Assembly (NCBI GenBank): GCA_002383485.1
Contig: DFYY01000021.1
Location: 3,460-28,189 of the forward strand
Length of the DNA: 24,730 nucleotides
Direction of reading: 5' to 3'
DNA from: Bacteroidales bacterium UBA4070
Lineage (GTDB): Bacteria > Bacteroidota > Bacteroidia > Bacteroidales > VadinHA17
A program made the position numbers and the translations under genes. Shown piece after piece: positions 7,148 through 16,107 of this stretch. Below the pieces are notes generated by a model. That model made no database searches. It had not been told where the DNA came from and worked only from the letters and a program-made list of their open reading frames with translations. Numbering within the stretch: the first letter of the stretch is position 1; each line of letters begins with the position of its first letter.

Positions 7148-9487
7148 TCACCTTCTCCCGCTCTTCTCCTTCTTCATCACAGGTTTGCCGGCTTCATATT
7201 CAAGGGTGTAATAATCATCCCTGTAAAGCACATGATAGAGCTTTCCGTCAAACTCGAAATTGTCTGGTGCCCTGAGCACCTCACCCTCTGTGCCCGGGTA
7301 GAACCCGAAGAAGTTTTTCAGCACCACCTGGGCAAAGGCTATCCCGGATGACGACTCCCTGTTGCACCAGTCTCTTTCAGGAATCCTTACCAGGGCATTC
7401 TTTTCTCTTTTGTTTTCACCCCAGAGCTCATGGGCCTGTGCCCATATCCCCTCATAGGTCACCGGCTCGACAGCGCGATAAAACTCAAGGGCTTTCTCAG
7501 GGTACCCCATCTGCGTGAGGGCGTCCATAATGTCAACCGGCCAGCCGTCAAAAGCGCCAAACGGACCGTGATCGGCACGGTCTGAATGTTCAGCAGCAAT
7601 ATCCTTCAGTGACTGCGCCCTCATCCAGTGATCGGTAATCAGCTCATCATAGAGAAATGTGATCATCTCTTCCTTGATCTCCACGGGGATATCATCCGGA
7701 ATATATTTGCCGAAGAAGGCAAAATCGAGGCAGTGACGCACCTCGATGGTCTTGTTGCCGGGATAGAGACTGTTCCACACTCCGTCTCCCGCATAAAGCT
7801 TCAGTATACGCTGAATCATATCGGAGGCAAGGGTATCAAGAGTATCTGCCTTCTGCTGATCACCCCGCTGACGGTACAGCTTTGCCGTCTCACGCATCAT
7901 CCAGGCATAGCCTATGTTGAATGAGGGCACAATGTGTTTGTAGGTCGGGACACATTCGAGCAGATTCCATTCATCATCACCGAAATCAGCCAGTTTGTAC
8001 ATATCATCGGTGGCCCCCTCACTTCCGTAAATTGAGATCTTTTGCCAGTTAAGCGCGTAATCTTCCAGGTGCTCCAGTACGCTCTTGCCTTCAATTATCT
8101 CATCGAGATAACCGTAGTCGCCCGTTACGTTAATGTAATCGCGGATCAGCTGAAACCTGGCCCAGTAGTTTGCCGAATAGCCATTACCGACACCCTTGCC
8201 CCCGAAGTTATCCTTGCCGTAATATTTGGCCGGATCGATAGCGAACCAAGATGACAGATGTTCTTTCATCATAACCGGATCGACAGCAGCCCACAGGGTT
8301 GACCAGAGAGTGATGTCCCAGTAGAATGTGATCGATGCGCCCCACCGCGGTCCTCCCGTCAGGAACACCTTGTCATGCTCGGGCAAATTCGTGTTTGTTA
8401 GATAAAGCATTGTAAGGGGACTGGTGTAATATACCTTTCTGATAAGGGGGTCATCCGTCTCCAGGACGGGAAAACAACCGGAGATAAAATCATTGCCCGG
8501 ACGGAAGATCATCTCCCATCTTTCATCCCAGCTCTTTTTTATACCGGCAAAAAGTGCATCAAAGTCTGAGGACCAGGCTGTTACATTATCCCTGACAGCC
8601 TCTTCGTCATCTCCGTATGACATCAGGTATTTTATGGTTCTGGTCTCTCCCGGTGCCAGGGTACAGTTCCACGAGGCCGTCCCCCCGCTGTTCCGGCTTG
8701 TCAGCGTATCAGGGGCCGTCACAACAGCGAAGGAGATGATTGCTTCAGTCTCGGTGTCTCGTATGAAAACCCTGTCGTTTTCAGCTGTCGCACTGTATTT
8801 TGAACTGCTGAGTATCTCCCTGTCGCCCGGCCATCTCATAATCATCTTTACAAGCCGGGGTTTGCCGTCAACCAGCTCCCAGCCTTCACCCTCTTTTGCA
8901 AACACCTCTTCTCCGAGATGATCCCTGATATTTTCCACCTCCTCATCGCGTTTGGTTACCTGGCCAGTCATCTTAGGGTAGGGGTACCACCACTGCCAGT
9001 CGCCGCCGTATTTGCTGATGAACCCTATAAGGTCTAGTTCAAGGTTAAGGTTTCTGGGCACAGTGTCGCTGTTGGTTATATCAACCTGCCACATGACAGC
9101 ATCCCTGTCAAAAAGCATCCTTGTTGAACTCAGTATATCCATTCCGTCAATGCTTCCTCTCCTGAGTCCCTGCCAGGGCTGCCAGCGCCATGAGGTTGCC
9201 TTCGGGGTCTTGCCGTTGACCCTCAGGGTCCCGGTATGATACCCGCCGGAATATGGTGCTGAAACGAACCAGCTTATGGAGGTCATATCCCTGTTCAGCA
9301 AGGCCTGTCCGCGAAAATTCCTAATTGAAGGTTCCATCTCCACGGTGTCGGATGATACCCAGACGCCTGACAGTTCTTCAAGGGATGGAATATTGCCGCT
9401 GATGCTTAAGCGGTCCGCGGTGTTGTCATTGCAGCCTGCTGCGCCGATCAGCAACAGGAAGGTCATGAAATGTATCGCACTTTTCAT
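7148..9487 (-). CDS. Six-hairpin glycosidase-like lipoprotein
   Basis: This 779-residue lipoprotein has a signal sequence ending IGAAGC (Cys19). The first ~320 residues look like a beta-rich domain (SWRWQPWQGL; GGDWQWWYPYP). From about 340 onward the sequence is helical and resembles an (alpha/alpha)6 barrel of the GH15/37/63/78 type, with FYWDITLWSTLW (388-399), DHGPFGAFDGWP (639-650) and YEGIWAQAHELWG (678-690), which carry plausible active-site aromatic and acidic residues. I cannot assign a CAZy family. The predicted location is the outer membrane, possibly surface-exposed, where it would trim oligosaccharides. It begins 12 nt after the PMI-like gene, so the two are surely co-transcribed. 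Confidence 0.7.
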   Translation of the reverse strand: MKSAIHFMTFLLLIGAAGCNDNTADRLSISGNIPSLEELSGVWVSSDTVEMEPSIRNFRGQALLNRDMTSISWFVSAPYSGGYHTGTLRVNGKTPKATSWRWQPWQGLRRGSIDGMDILSSTRMLFDRDAVMWQVDITNSDTVPRNLNLELDLIGFISKYGGDWQWWYPYPKMTGQVTKRDEEVENIRDHLGEEVFAKEGEGWELVDGKPRLVKMIMRWPGDREILSSSKYSATAENDRVFIRDTETEAIISFAVVTAPDTLTSRNSGGTASWNCTLAPGETRTIKYLMSYGDDEEAVRDNVTAWSSDFDALFAGIKKSWDERWEMIFRPGNDFISGCFPVLETDDPLIRKVYYTSPLTMLYLTNTNLPEHDKVFLTGGPRWGASITFYWDITLWSTLWAAVDPVMMKEHLSSWFAIDPAKYYGKDNFGGKGVGNGYSANYWARFQLIRDYINVTGDYGYLDEIIEGKSVLEHLEDYALNWQKISIYGSEGATDDMYKLADFGDDEWNLLECVPTYKHIVPSFNIGYAWMMRETAKLYRQRGDQQKADTLDTLASDMIQRILKLYAGDGVWNSLYPGNKTIEVRHCLDFAFFGKYIPDDIPVEIKEEMITFLYDELITDHWMRAQSLKDIAAEHSDRADHGPFGAFDGWPVDIMDALTQMGYPEKALEFYRAVEPVTYEGIWAQAHELWGENKREKNALVRIPERDWCNRESSSGIAFAQVVLKNFFGFYPGTEGEVLRAPDNFEFDGKLYHVLYRDDYYTLEYEAGKPVMKKEKSGRR

Positions 9488-9499
9488 TGTTTGTGCATT

Positions 9500-11284
9500 T
9501 TAAGTTCTGACATATGCTTTTATGGTGACGCATTCACTCCCCTCGGATTCACCGTGGGGACGAATGGTATACTCTCCGACAGATGCCGGGATAATAAAAG
9601 TCTCGGCATAATGGACAATGAAGGGATCAAACCCTCCTTCAGGACTTTCAACGATGATTTCGCGGCCTTCTACCAGGTTCAGGACATTTACTCCGCCGTT
9701 GGTGTTGTGAATAACCCTTTTCGTGAACCGGTGTCGTCGTGTCTCGATAAACTCCCTCACATGCAAGCCGGTAGCCTCCTCTGTCCAACCGTCACCTTCA
9801 GCTACTCTCCTTACCCGGTTGATGAGATTTTTTCGTACATAGTCGGTGGTACGCTCCCATTGAATTACGTTTTTACCGTGCCCTATATTGATGGGCCTCG
9901 GCCTTCCGTCGAGGTCGAGACGTCCCCAATCCCACAGCTTGAAAGTGAAGATGTATGTTGTTGAACTTATCTCCAGCACCAGGCAGTTCTTCCCCGAGCA
10001 GTGAACGGTACCTCCCGGTATCAGGAAATGGTCATGTTTCTTTGCCGGCCACCTGTTGACATATTTGACATCGTCGAAGCGGGACCCCTCGTGCTGGGCC
10101 TTGCAGAGATCGTCAGTCATTTCCGCGGGAGTGATACCCTCTTTCAGCCCGAGATAGACGGAGGCATCTTCTCCTGCATCCATTATGTAGTAACTTTCGT
10201 CCTGCGTATAGTGCATGCCGAATTTTTCCTGGATGTATTCTGTTACCGGGTGAACCTGCAGGCTGAGGTTTCCTCCCTCCATGGTATCAAGGTAGTCAAA
10301 CCTTATAGGGAACTCATCGCCGAAACGTCCATAAACAGCCTCGCCAAGCAATTCGACGGGGTGAAAGAAGACCAGGTTGACGGAGGGTGTCTCAAACAAT
10401 CCCTCTCCAAAATCAAACATCAGGCTGTTCTCTTCAACAATACAGTTAAAACACCATGCGTAGTTGGCAGGGGCAGGATCAAGGCCCAGCTTCCTCTTCA
10501 TCCACTGCCCTCCCCAAACTCCCTGGTCAAAGAGGGGGACAACACTGTAAGGAGTTGTGATTGCTTTTGCCATAGCCTTGTCAAAGGCTTCCGCCGTGAC
10601 CATGGCAGGGTGGTTCATGTCGGTAGTGTCAAGAACATAATCCCACCTGCCCCTGAGCTTTTTCTTGTGTCTGTCACAGACACGCCAGTCGACAAAGAAG
10701 CCGCGCTTGTATTGCAGCTCGAAAAGCTCCTCCCTGTTGCTGATGCCGAGATTGTCGACCCTGTTTGCCCTCATCCTCAACTGTATCTCCCACCGCGGCA
10801 TGTCAGCATAGATGATCAGCGAGGGATTGGGAGCCACCAGCGCGGCACCGTACCCTAACACAAGCACAGTCCCCTGTGCCATGGAATCAATGCTGCTAAT
10901 GCATGCCGCACGTTTGTCATGGCTGATGAGATCCTTAAAAGTCATACGGGTGAGGTATCCGAAGATGCGGTCGTCGGTGACGTCAGGCCAGGTTATCTTC
11001 AAAATCTCATTCGGTGGACGGAAATAATCACTGACGGTAACAGTAAGATCAGGTTTCAGCCTGGCGGTAAATATTCCAAGCAGCTCTTCAAGGATAACCC
11101 CCTGGTAACAATCAACCACAATCACCCTTTTGCCGGTATCGCCGTCATCAAGCCTGCCGGCAATTTCCGTAAAAATATTGTCCCAACCCCTTTTATAGCC
11201 GTAAGTGTATTCATTGACGTGAACTACGGGTACCTGATTAAAGCTGGAAACAGGTCTGCCGCTCTCACTAGTTGTATCCCTCAT
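9500..11284 (-). CDS. Class I mannose-6-phosphate isomerase-like enzyme with N-terminal degenerate kinase-like domain
   Basis: This 594-residue protein has no signal peptide, so it is cytosolic. Residues about 246-594 are a class I phosphomannose isomerase: it opens with FDQGVWGGQWM, and the metal ligands are visible as LSLQVHP (Gln343, His345), DESYYIMDA (Glu363) and GGTVHCSGKNCLVLEIS (His428), followed by KLWDWGR. It would interconvert mannose-6-phosphate and fructose-6-phosphate or a related sugar phosphate. The first ~240 residues resemble a uridine-kinase/P-loop fold: VIVVDCYQGV (54-63), SDYFRPP, TVLVLGYGAAL and RANRVDN. However, no GxxxxGKS/T is present, so phosphotransfer is doubtful and a sensory or structural role is possible. 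Its first 17 nt overlap the end of the susD gene. It is the only predicted intracellular enzyme of the locus and ties the PUL to a phosphorylated hexose. Confidence 0.82.
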   Translation of the reverse strand: MRDTTSESGRPVSSFNQVPVVHVNEYTYGYKRGWDNIFTEIAGRLDDGDTGKRVIVVDCYQGVILEELLGIFTARLKPDLTVTVSDYFRPPNEILKITWPDVTDDRIFGYLTRMTFKDLISHDKRAACISSIDSMAQGTVLVLGYGAALVAPNPSLIIYADMPRWEIQLRMRANRVDNLGISNREELFELQYKRGFFVDWRVCDRHKKKLRGRWDYVLDTTDMNHPAMVTAEAFDKAMAKAITTPYSVVPLFDQGVWGGQWMKRKLGLDPAPANYAWCFNCIVEENSLMFDFGEGLFETPSVNLVFFHPVELLGEAVYGRFGDEFPIRFDYLDTMEGGNLSLQVHPVTEYIQEKFGMHYTQDESYYIMDAGEDASVYLGLKEGITPAEMTDDLCKAQHEGSRFDDVKYVNRWPAKKHDHFLIPGGTVHCSGKNCLVLEISSTTYIFTFKLWDWGRLDLDGRPRPINIGHGKNVIQWERTTDYVRKNLINRVRRVAEGDGWTEEATGLHVREFIETRRHRFTKRVIHNTNGGVNVLNLVEGREIIVESPEGGFDPFIVHYAETFIIPASVGEYTIRPHGESEGSECVTIKAYVRT

Positions 11285-12734
11285 TTTGGGTCAGCTTAGG
11301 ATTTAGATATCTCTCCTTCTGGGGTATTGGAAACAGGATGTGCCAGGGCTGGATATTCGCTGTGGGCTTGGCAAGCTGAACCCGCTCAACAAGCTTACCC
11401 ATCCGCACCAGGTCATACCAGCGATGTCCCTCCATTACAAATTCCCATTGTCTCTCCTGCAAAAGAGCATCCTTAAACGACTGATAGCCCAGTCCCTCCG
11501 GCAGGTTTCCGAGCCCCGCCCTGTAACGGATATCGTTTATTGCATTGTATGCATTATTATCAGGACCGTTATTGATTTCGTTGAGCGCTTCGGCGTACAT
11601 CAGCACCACATCCGAATAGCGCAGGTAGATATAGTCAGCATCAGATTCGCCGTTCTGGCGCCCTCCTTCGGCCTCCTGATCCCAATATTTTCTGATGTAA
11701 GGCCCTTTGAACACCTCTCCCTCAAACTCGGTGATGAATGTTGCCGCCTTCCTCTCGTCGATATCGCTGAAGCTGTTGTAAAGGTTATCAAGCGGTCGCT
11801 CCCAGCCCTGGCCGTTTCTTACCCCGTTTGGAGAAACGGTCGTTGGCATCAGCCTAACCATGAACTGATTTGTTGTCCAACCCTCACCCAGGGTGCCGCT
11901 GAAATTGATTGCCCACAGTATCTCACCGGAATTGGCATTGCTTAGCTTGAATATATCAGCAAACTCAGGCTCAAGGGTGTAATGGCCAATTACCTTCTCA
12001 AGCGTTGTTTTTGCTGATGAGAAATCTGCGGCGTTGCCGGTCAGTGCTCCCCTCGTAAGATAAACCTTGGCCAGTAACGCGGAGGCCGCATGGCTTGTTG
12101 GCATTCCTTCCACCCTTTTTGAGAAGGGATTGACGGCAAGAAGCTGCTCAGCCTTCTGGAGATCGCTGATTATGCTTTCATATACTTCAGCTACTGTACT
12201 CCTCTCGATCTGCGATTCCATAACACTCTTCGTCGGGAAAAGCTGAAGGGGAACATCGCCGAACAGCCTGACAAGATCAAAATAGAGCATGCCCCGGATG
12301 AAATAGGCTTCACCCTGAAGATGATCTTTTATCTCCCGCTTTGAATATTCGGTAATGTTTCCAGATTCTTCCAGGAGGACATTGGCCGATTGTATGACCT
12401 CATAACAGCCTACCCAGATATAATAAAGAGTGGCATTGTTGACATCAAAAGTGAACTGCGAAAGGTCATGCATGTCAATGGAAGGGCCGGTCTCATAGCA
12501 GTTATCCGAGGCAAGATCCTGAAGAACCCAGTAATTGTTGAAGAACAGGCCGCCGCCGGTCCATGTCCAAGTGATCAGTCCGGCGAACATACCGTCGGCA
12601 AAGGAGATCAGATCATCTTCCGTACGGAAATAGTTATCATAGTTCAGTTCAGAACGCAGGTCCTGTTCAAGGAAGTCTTTGCAGCTGGTAAGTAAGAGCA
12701 GCATGACGGTCATCAATATGGTGATTTTCTTCAT
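11268..12734 (-). CDS. susD: SusD/RagB-family glycan-binding lipoprotein
   Basis: I choose the ATG at 12732-12734 (488 residues) over a TTG three codons earlier. This start gives a canonical lipoprotein signal, MKKITILMTVMLLLLTSC, with Cys18 lipidated, then KDFLEQDLRSELNYDNYFRTEDDL, typical of SusD. The C-terminal half has the family's usual IRYRAGL, LLQERQWEFVMEGHRWYDLVRMGKL and ILFPIPQKE. It binds oligosaccharide at the cell surface and caps its SusC partner. It starts 17 nt after the susC stop, and its 3' end overlaps the PMI-like gene by 17 nt. The binding specificity cannot be read from the sequence. Confidence 0.95.
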   Translation of the reverse strand: MKKITILMTVMLLLLTSCKDFLEQDLRSELNYDNYFRTEDDLISFADGMFAGLITWTWTGGGLFFNNYWVLQDLASDNCYETGPSIDMHDLSQFTFDVNNATLYYIWVGCYEVIQSANVLLEESGNITEYSKREIKDHLQGEAYFIRGMLYFDLVRLFGDVPLQLFPTKSVMESQIERSTVAEVYESIISDLQKAEQLLAVNPFSKRVEGMPTSHAASALLAKVYLTRGALTGNAADFSSAKTTLEKVIGHYTLEPEFADIFKLSNANSGEILWAINFSGTLGEGWTTNQFMVRLMPTTVSPNGVRNGQGWERPLDNLYNSFSDIDERKAATFITEFEGEVFKGPYIRKYWDQEAEGGRQNGESDADYIYLRYSDVVLMYAEALNEINNGPDNNAYNAINDIRYRAGLGNLPEGLGYQSFKDALLQERQWEFVMEGHRWYDLVRMGKLVERVQLAKPTANIQPWHILFPIPQKERYLNPKLTQNEGYN

Positions 12735-12751
12735 TGCAGGCAATTTAAGGG

Positions 12752-15700
12752 TTAAAATGTGGCGTTGATGCTAAACAGCAGCGTTCTGGCCATGGGATAT
12801 GCTCCGTAATCAGCACCCTTGCCGAAGACGCTTCCACCGAAGATTGATACCTCCGGATCATATCCGGAATAGCGGGTCAGAGTATACAGATTTGTGCCAC
12901 TGAGTGAAAGGCGCAGGCTGCTTATACTTACTTTGTGAAGCAGTTCCCGGGGAAGATCGTAGGAGAAGATCACCTCCTTGAGCCTGGCATAGGAACCATC
13001 CTCAACGTAAACATCTGACATAATTATGCCGTGAGGTGATGCGTTTGCCCTGGGGTACCTGTCGGAAGGATTGCTATCGGTCCATCTCTCCAGGGCAACA
13101 GCCGAGTTGTTCTGGTAACCGTCAAAACTCTCAAGCTGGAACCTGTTGAAATTTACGATCTCATTTCCGTAATCGCCCTGGATATAAACATCGAGCGAGA
13201 AGTTACCATATGAAAAGGTGTTCTTAAGGCCGAAAGAAAAATCAGGATTGGCATTGCCAAGTTCATAGTAATCATCCACAGTGAGTTTATCGTCCAGGTT
13301 CCTGTCAACATATTTGCGGTCTCCGTAACGTGCTATCTTGGCGGGGAAGAACGGTATCTCCGACAGCTCTTCATCAAGCTGTATGATCCCGTCCGACTTG
13401 TATCCGTATATCATTCCGATGGGTTTGCCCTCGCTGATCATGGTCCAGTCAAGGATATTGAGGACCGAGGTACCGTAAATATTTTCAGACTTGTCAAGAT
13501 TGGTTACCTCGTTTCTGTTGAATGAGAGATTAAAACGGGTATTCCATCTGAACTTGTCCACGAAATTGACACTGTTGACCGAGAACTCAATGCCACGGTT
13601 CTGCAGGTCGCCAACATTGGCCCAGACATATTCAAATCCCGAGGATCTGTTGACCGGCAGGAAAAGAAGCAGGTCGGAGGTGTTCTTCAGGTAGGTCTCT
13701 GCGGTAAATTCGACACGTGATCTGAAGAGGCTGAGATCAATACCCAGATCATACTGCCTCGTAACCTCCCATTTAAGGTCATTGTTCTGAAGTGAATAGA
13801 CATATGTGCCAATAACTTCTGCGCTGCTGCCCTCCCCGTAAAAATACTGGCGAGTACCCATGAGGCTCAGGGTGCTTCCTGAAGGTATCCCTTCGTTGCC
13901 CACGCTTCCGGCACTTATCCTCAATTTAAGATCATTGATTGCTTCAACATTTTCAAGGAAAGGTTCTTTGGTGAGGCGCCATGCAGCTGAAACCGAAGGG
14001 AAGAAACCGTACTTGTTGTAGGTCCCAAATTTTGACGATCCGTCAAGCCGCCCTGAGAAGGTCAGATAATACCTGTTGTCATAATCATACATGACCCTTG
14101 CAAGCCCTGACAACATCGACCATGAGTTGTAGCCCGAATAAACGCTTTTATCAAGCCCCATGCTGAGGTTATAGTATCCCAATCGTTCATCCTCAAACCG
14201 TTCAACGGCTATCTGGGCAGACTCGGATACATATTTCTGGGCAGTCTGGCCGGCCAGCAGGTTGAAATGATGCTTATCGAATGCAAGTTTGTAGGTTAAT
14301 GTATTCTCCATCAGCCAGGTGTAGCCCTTGATATCCACATTTGACCCCTTACCCTTATCCTGACCTCGTTTGATGAAACTGGGTATATACTGCTGTTCCT
14401 TGTTGAAGAAGGCATCAATGCCTATCTTGAATTTGTACTGCAATTCTTTTATGATATCCCAGGTTGTGTAGAAGTCGCCAATTACCCTGTCTGTTGTTAT
14501 CACAATGTCTGTCTCATACATCTCGGCAACAGGGTTCGGGATCCGGTTAATAGTATTGCTCTCGTAGGTGTAGCCCCCGGCCTGGGTCGAGTCATACACC
14601 TCCTGACCCGGGTTAAACAGCAACGCCATTGCGGTGACACTTGATGCCACGTTGGGAACACCTGTCGTGACGCCATTGTTGACAGCATGAGACATGCTGA
14701 TTCCAATGCCGGTCCTGACCTTCCGGGAGAGATCACTATCAAGGTTTATCCTGACGGCGCCCTTGTTGAAATCGGAATTGTGAATGATCCCCATATGCCT
14801 TACAACATTGGCAGACATGAAATACTGGGTATTGTCGCTCCCTCCCTGAAGCGAGATCTGACCGTTCATAAGTGGAGCCGTACGGAATATCTGTTCCTGC
14901 CAGTCAGTCCCCTCTCCGAACCGGCTGGGGACTGCGAAATTACTGCCGTACGCAATATCCGGATAGTATTTCCTCGCTTCCGTGACAGCATCATTACCCA
15001 GGTCAGCCAGCTCTCTCGCATTCAGCAAATCGAGCTTTTTCGAGAGCTTCTGTATCCCGTAAGCCAGGTTAAGGTTTACCTTTAAAGCACCTTTCGTACC
15101 GCGCCTGGTGTTTATCAGGATCACGCCGTTGGCACCTCTGGCTCCGTAGATAGCAGTCGCCGAAGCATCCTTCAGCACCTGCATCGACTCTATATCCTGG
15201 GGGTTGATGCTTATCAACGGATTGATGTCGGATCCCTGGATGGTGCCTGAAGTAAGCTCCTGTGAAGCCGTGATTATCGGTATGCCGTCCACCACGTAGA
15301 GTGGTTCGTTGGTCCCGTTGATAGAGGTTGTGCCCCTGATGCGGATTGAAACCGGGGCTCCAGGTTTTCCGGATGTCTGGCTTACTACCACACCCGAAGC
15401 TTGCCCCTGAAGAGACTGATCAAGCGAGGTAATCGCCGGTGAAGTCAGGTCTTTGGTGGCCACAGACGACATGGAGACCGTGACGTCACCCTTGCGCTGT
15501 GTGCCGTAACCAATGACGACTATCGCATCGAGCTCGGTGACTTCCGGTGTCATGATGAATTCATAGAAGGTGATGCCCTCAGCTAACTGCCGGGTGGTAC
15601 GACCGTAACCGACGAAAGAACAGCTGAGGGACCTTGCCATACTTTTGTCGACAGTCAGGGTAAACTCACCGTGAGCGTTTGTACTCGTTCCCGTTGTTGT

Positions 15701-15835
15701 TCCGTCTACAACAACAGTTACTCCCGGCATAGGCACCTTGTCTTCATCTGTTACCTTCCCCCTGATGGTGACCTCCTGGGTAAAAGCTGTCTGCAGAAAC
15801 AGAAACGGCAGGATTAAGAGGAATAAATGTCTCAT
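12752..15835 (-). CDS. susC: SusC/RagA-family TonB-dependent outer-membrane transporter
   Basis: This 1027-residue protein starts at the ATG at 15833-15835, which leads straight into the signal peptide MRHLFLLILPFLFLQTAFTQ. The frame extends to an upstream TTG, but that gives 31 implausible residues. The domain order is a carboxypeptidase-regulatory-like domain (VTIRGKVTDEDKVPMPGV...), a short TonB-box region (DAIVVIGYGTQRKGDV), a plug with RIRGTTSINGTNEPLYVVDGIPI and ATAIYGARGANGVILI, then a long beta-barrel ending in an aromatic residue (SINATF). It imports oligosaccharides using TonB energy together with the adjacent SusD. It follows a structured 272-nt gap after the leading lipoprotein gene. 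No promoter with a clear TAnnTTTG box is visible in that gap, so it is probably transcribed from upstream. Confidence 0.96.
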   Translation of the reverse strand: MRHLFLLILPFLFLQTAFTQEVTIRGKVTDEDKVPMPGVTVVVDGTTTGTSTNAHGEFTLTVDKSMARSLSCSFVGYGRTTRQLAEGITFYEFIMTPEVTELDAIVVIGYGTQRKGDVTVSMSSVATKDLTSPAITSLDQSLQGQASGVVVSQTSGKPGAPVSIRIRGTTSINGTNEPLYVVDGIPIITASQELTSGTIQGSDINPLISINPQDIESMQVLKDASATAIYGARGANGVILINTRRGTKGALKVNLNLAYGIQKLSKKLDLLNARELADLGNDAVTEARKYYPDIAYGSNFAVPSRFGEGTDWQEQIFRTAPLMNGQISLQGGSDNTQYFMSANVVRHMGIIHNSDFNKGAVRINLDSDLSRKVRTGIGISMSHAVNNGVTTGVPNVASSVTAMALLFNPGQEVYDSTQAGGYTYESNTINRIPNPVAEMYETDIVITTDRVIGDFYTTWDIIKELQYKFKIGIDAFFNKEQQYIPSFIKRGQDKGKGSNVDIKGYTWLMENTLTYKLAFDKHHFNLLAGQTAQKYVSESAQIAVERFEDERLGYYNLSMGLDKSVYSGYNSWSMLSGLARVMYDYDNRYYLTFSGRLDGSSKFGTYNKYGFFPSVSAAWRLTKEPFLENVEAINDLKLRISAGSVGNEGIPSGSTLSLMGTRQYFYGEGSSAEVIGTYVYSLQNNDLKWEVTRQYDLGIDLSLFRSRVEFTAETYLKNTSDLLLFLPVNRSSGFEYVWANVGDLQNRGIEFSVNSVNFVDKFRWNTRFNLSFNRNEVTNLDKSENIYGTSVLNILDWTMISEGKPIGMIYGYKSDGIIQLDEELSEIPFFPAKIARYGDRKYVDRNLDDKLTVDDYYELGNANPDFSFGLKNTFSYGNFSLDVYIQGDYGNEIVNFNRFQLESFDGYQNNSAVALERWTDSNPSDRYPRANASPHGIIMSDVYVEDGSYARLKEVIFSYDLPRELLHKVSISSLRLSLSGTNLYTLTRYSGYDPEVSIFGGSVFGKGADYGAYPMARTLLFSINATF

Positions 15836-15877
15836 TTCATTCGTATATAATACACTTATTTTATTGGCAGAATGGAA

Positions 15878-15929
15878 CTTGCATGAAATCAAATATTCAA
15901 ATTCCTTTGTGAGCTCTTGCTCATGCAAG
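15878..15929 (-). promoter_or_regulatory. 9-bp inverted repeat in the susC leader
   Basis: CTTGCATGA (15878-15886) and TCATGCAAG (15921-15929) are perfect reverse complements around a 34-nt loop, 43 nt upstream of the susC start. A shorter nested stem (CTTGC 15916-15920 with GCAAG 15925-15929) competes for the same right arm. The leader mRNA may fold here, and a role in controlling susC translation is inference. Confidence 0.4.
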
Positions 15930-16025
15930 CATCATGGTAGTATGACTGGCAAAAAGAAGGCAGAGTGTCTGTGCGCAGAACATGCAGGCTCTTTCCGCAA
16001 CGTCTTCAGCAGTTTTATGGTCTGA

Positions 16026-16088
16026 TGACAACAATTCGGGGTTGTCAGGAAGATATTCTGTCCGGCACACCTCACTGACAACCCGGAA
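16026..16088 (-). promoter_or_regulatory. Mutually exclusive hairpins between lipoprotein gene and susC
   Basis: Arms 16035-16048 and 16075-16088 pair over 14 bp with one mismatch (loop of 26 nt). The middle arm can instead pair through GTTGTCA (16041-16047) with TGACAAC (16026-16032) around an 8-nt loop. The structure starts 19 nt past the stop of the leading lipoprotein. No U-tract follows on the minus strand, so a classic intrinsic terminator is unlikely. An attenuator, an RNA-processing site or a stabilising element is possible. Confidence 0.5.
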
Positions 16089-16107
16089 CTGTAAGAAGTG
16101 AAATAGC

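Noticed and set aside
10001..10858. 285-codon plus-strand open frame
   Set aside because: It lies antisense within the PMI-like gene, which has clear family motifs; the antisense product shows no recognisable features.
15836..15928. N-terminal extension of SusC to a TTG at 15928
   Set aside because: The ATG at 15835 begins a standard signal peptide, and the extension covers one arm of the leader inverted repeats.
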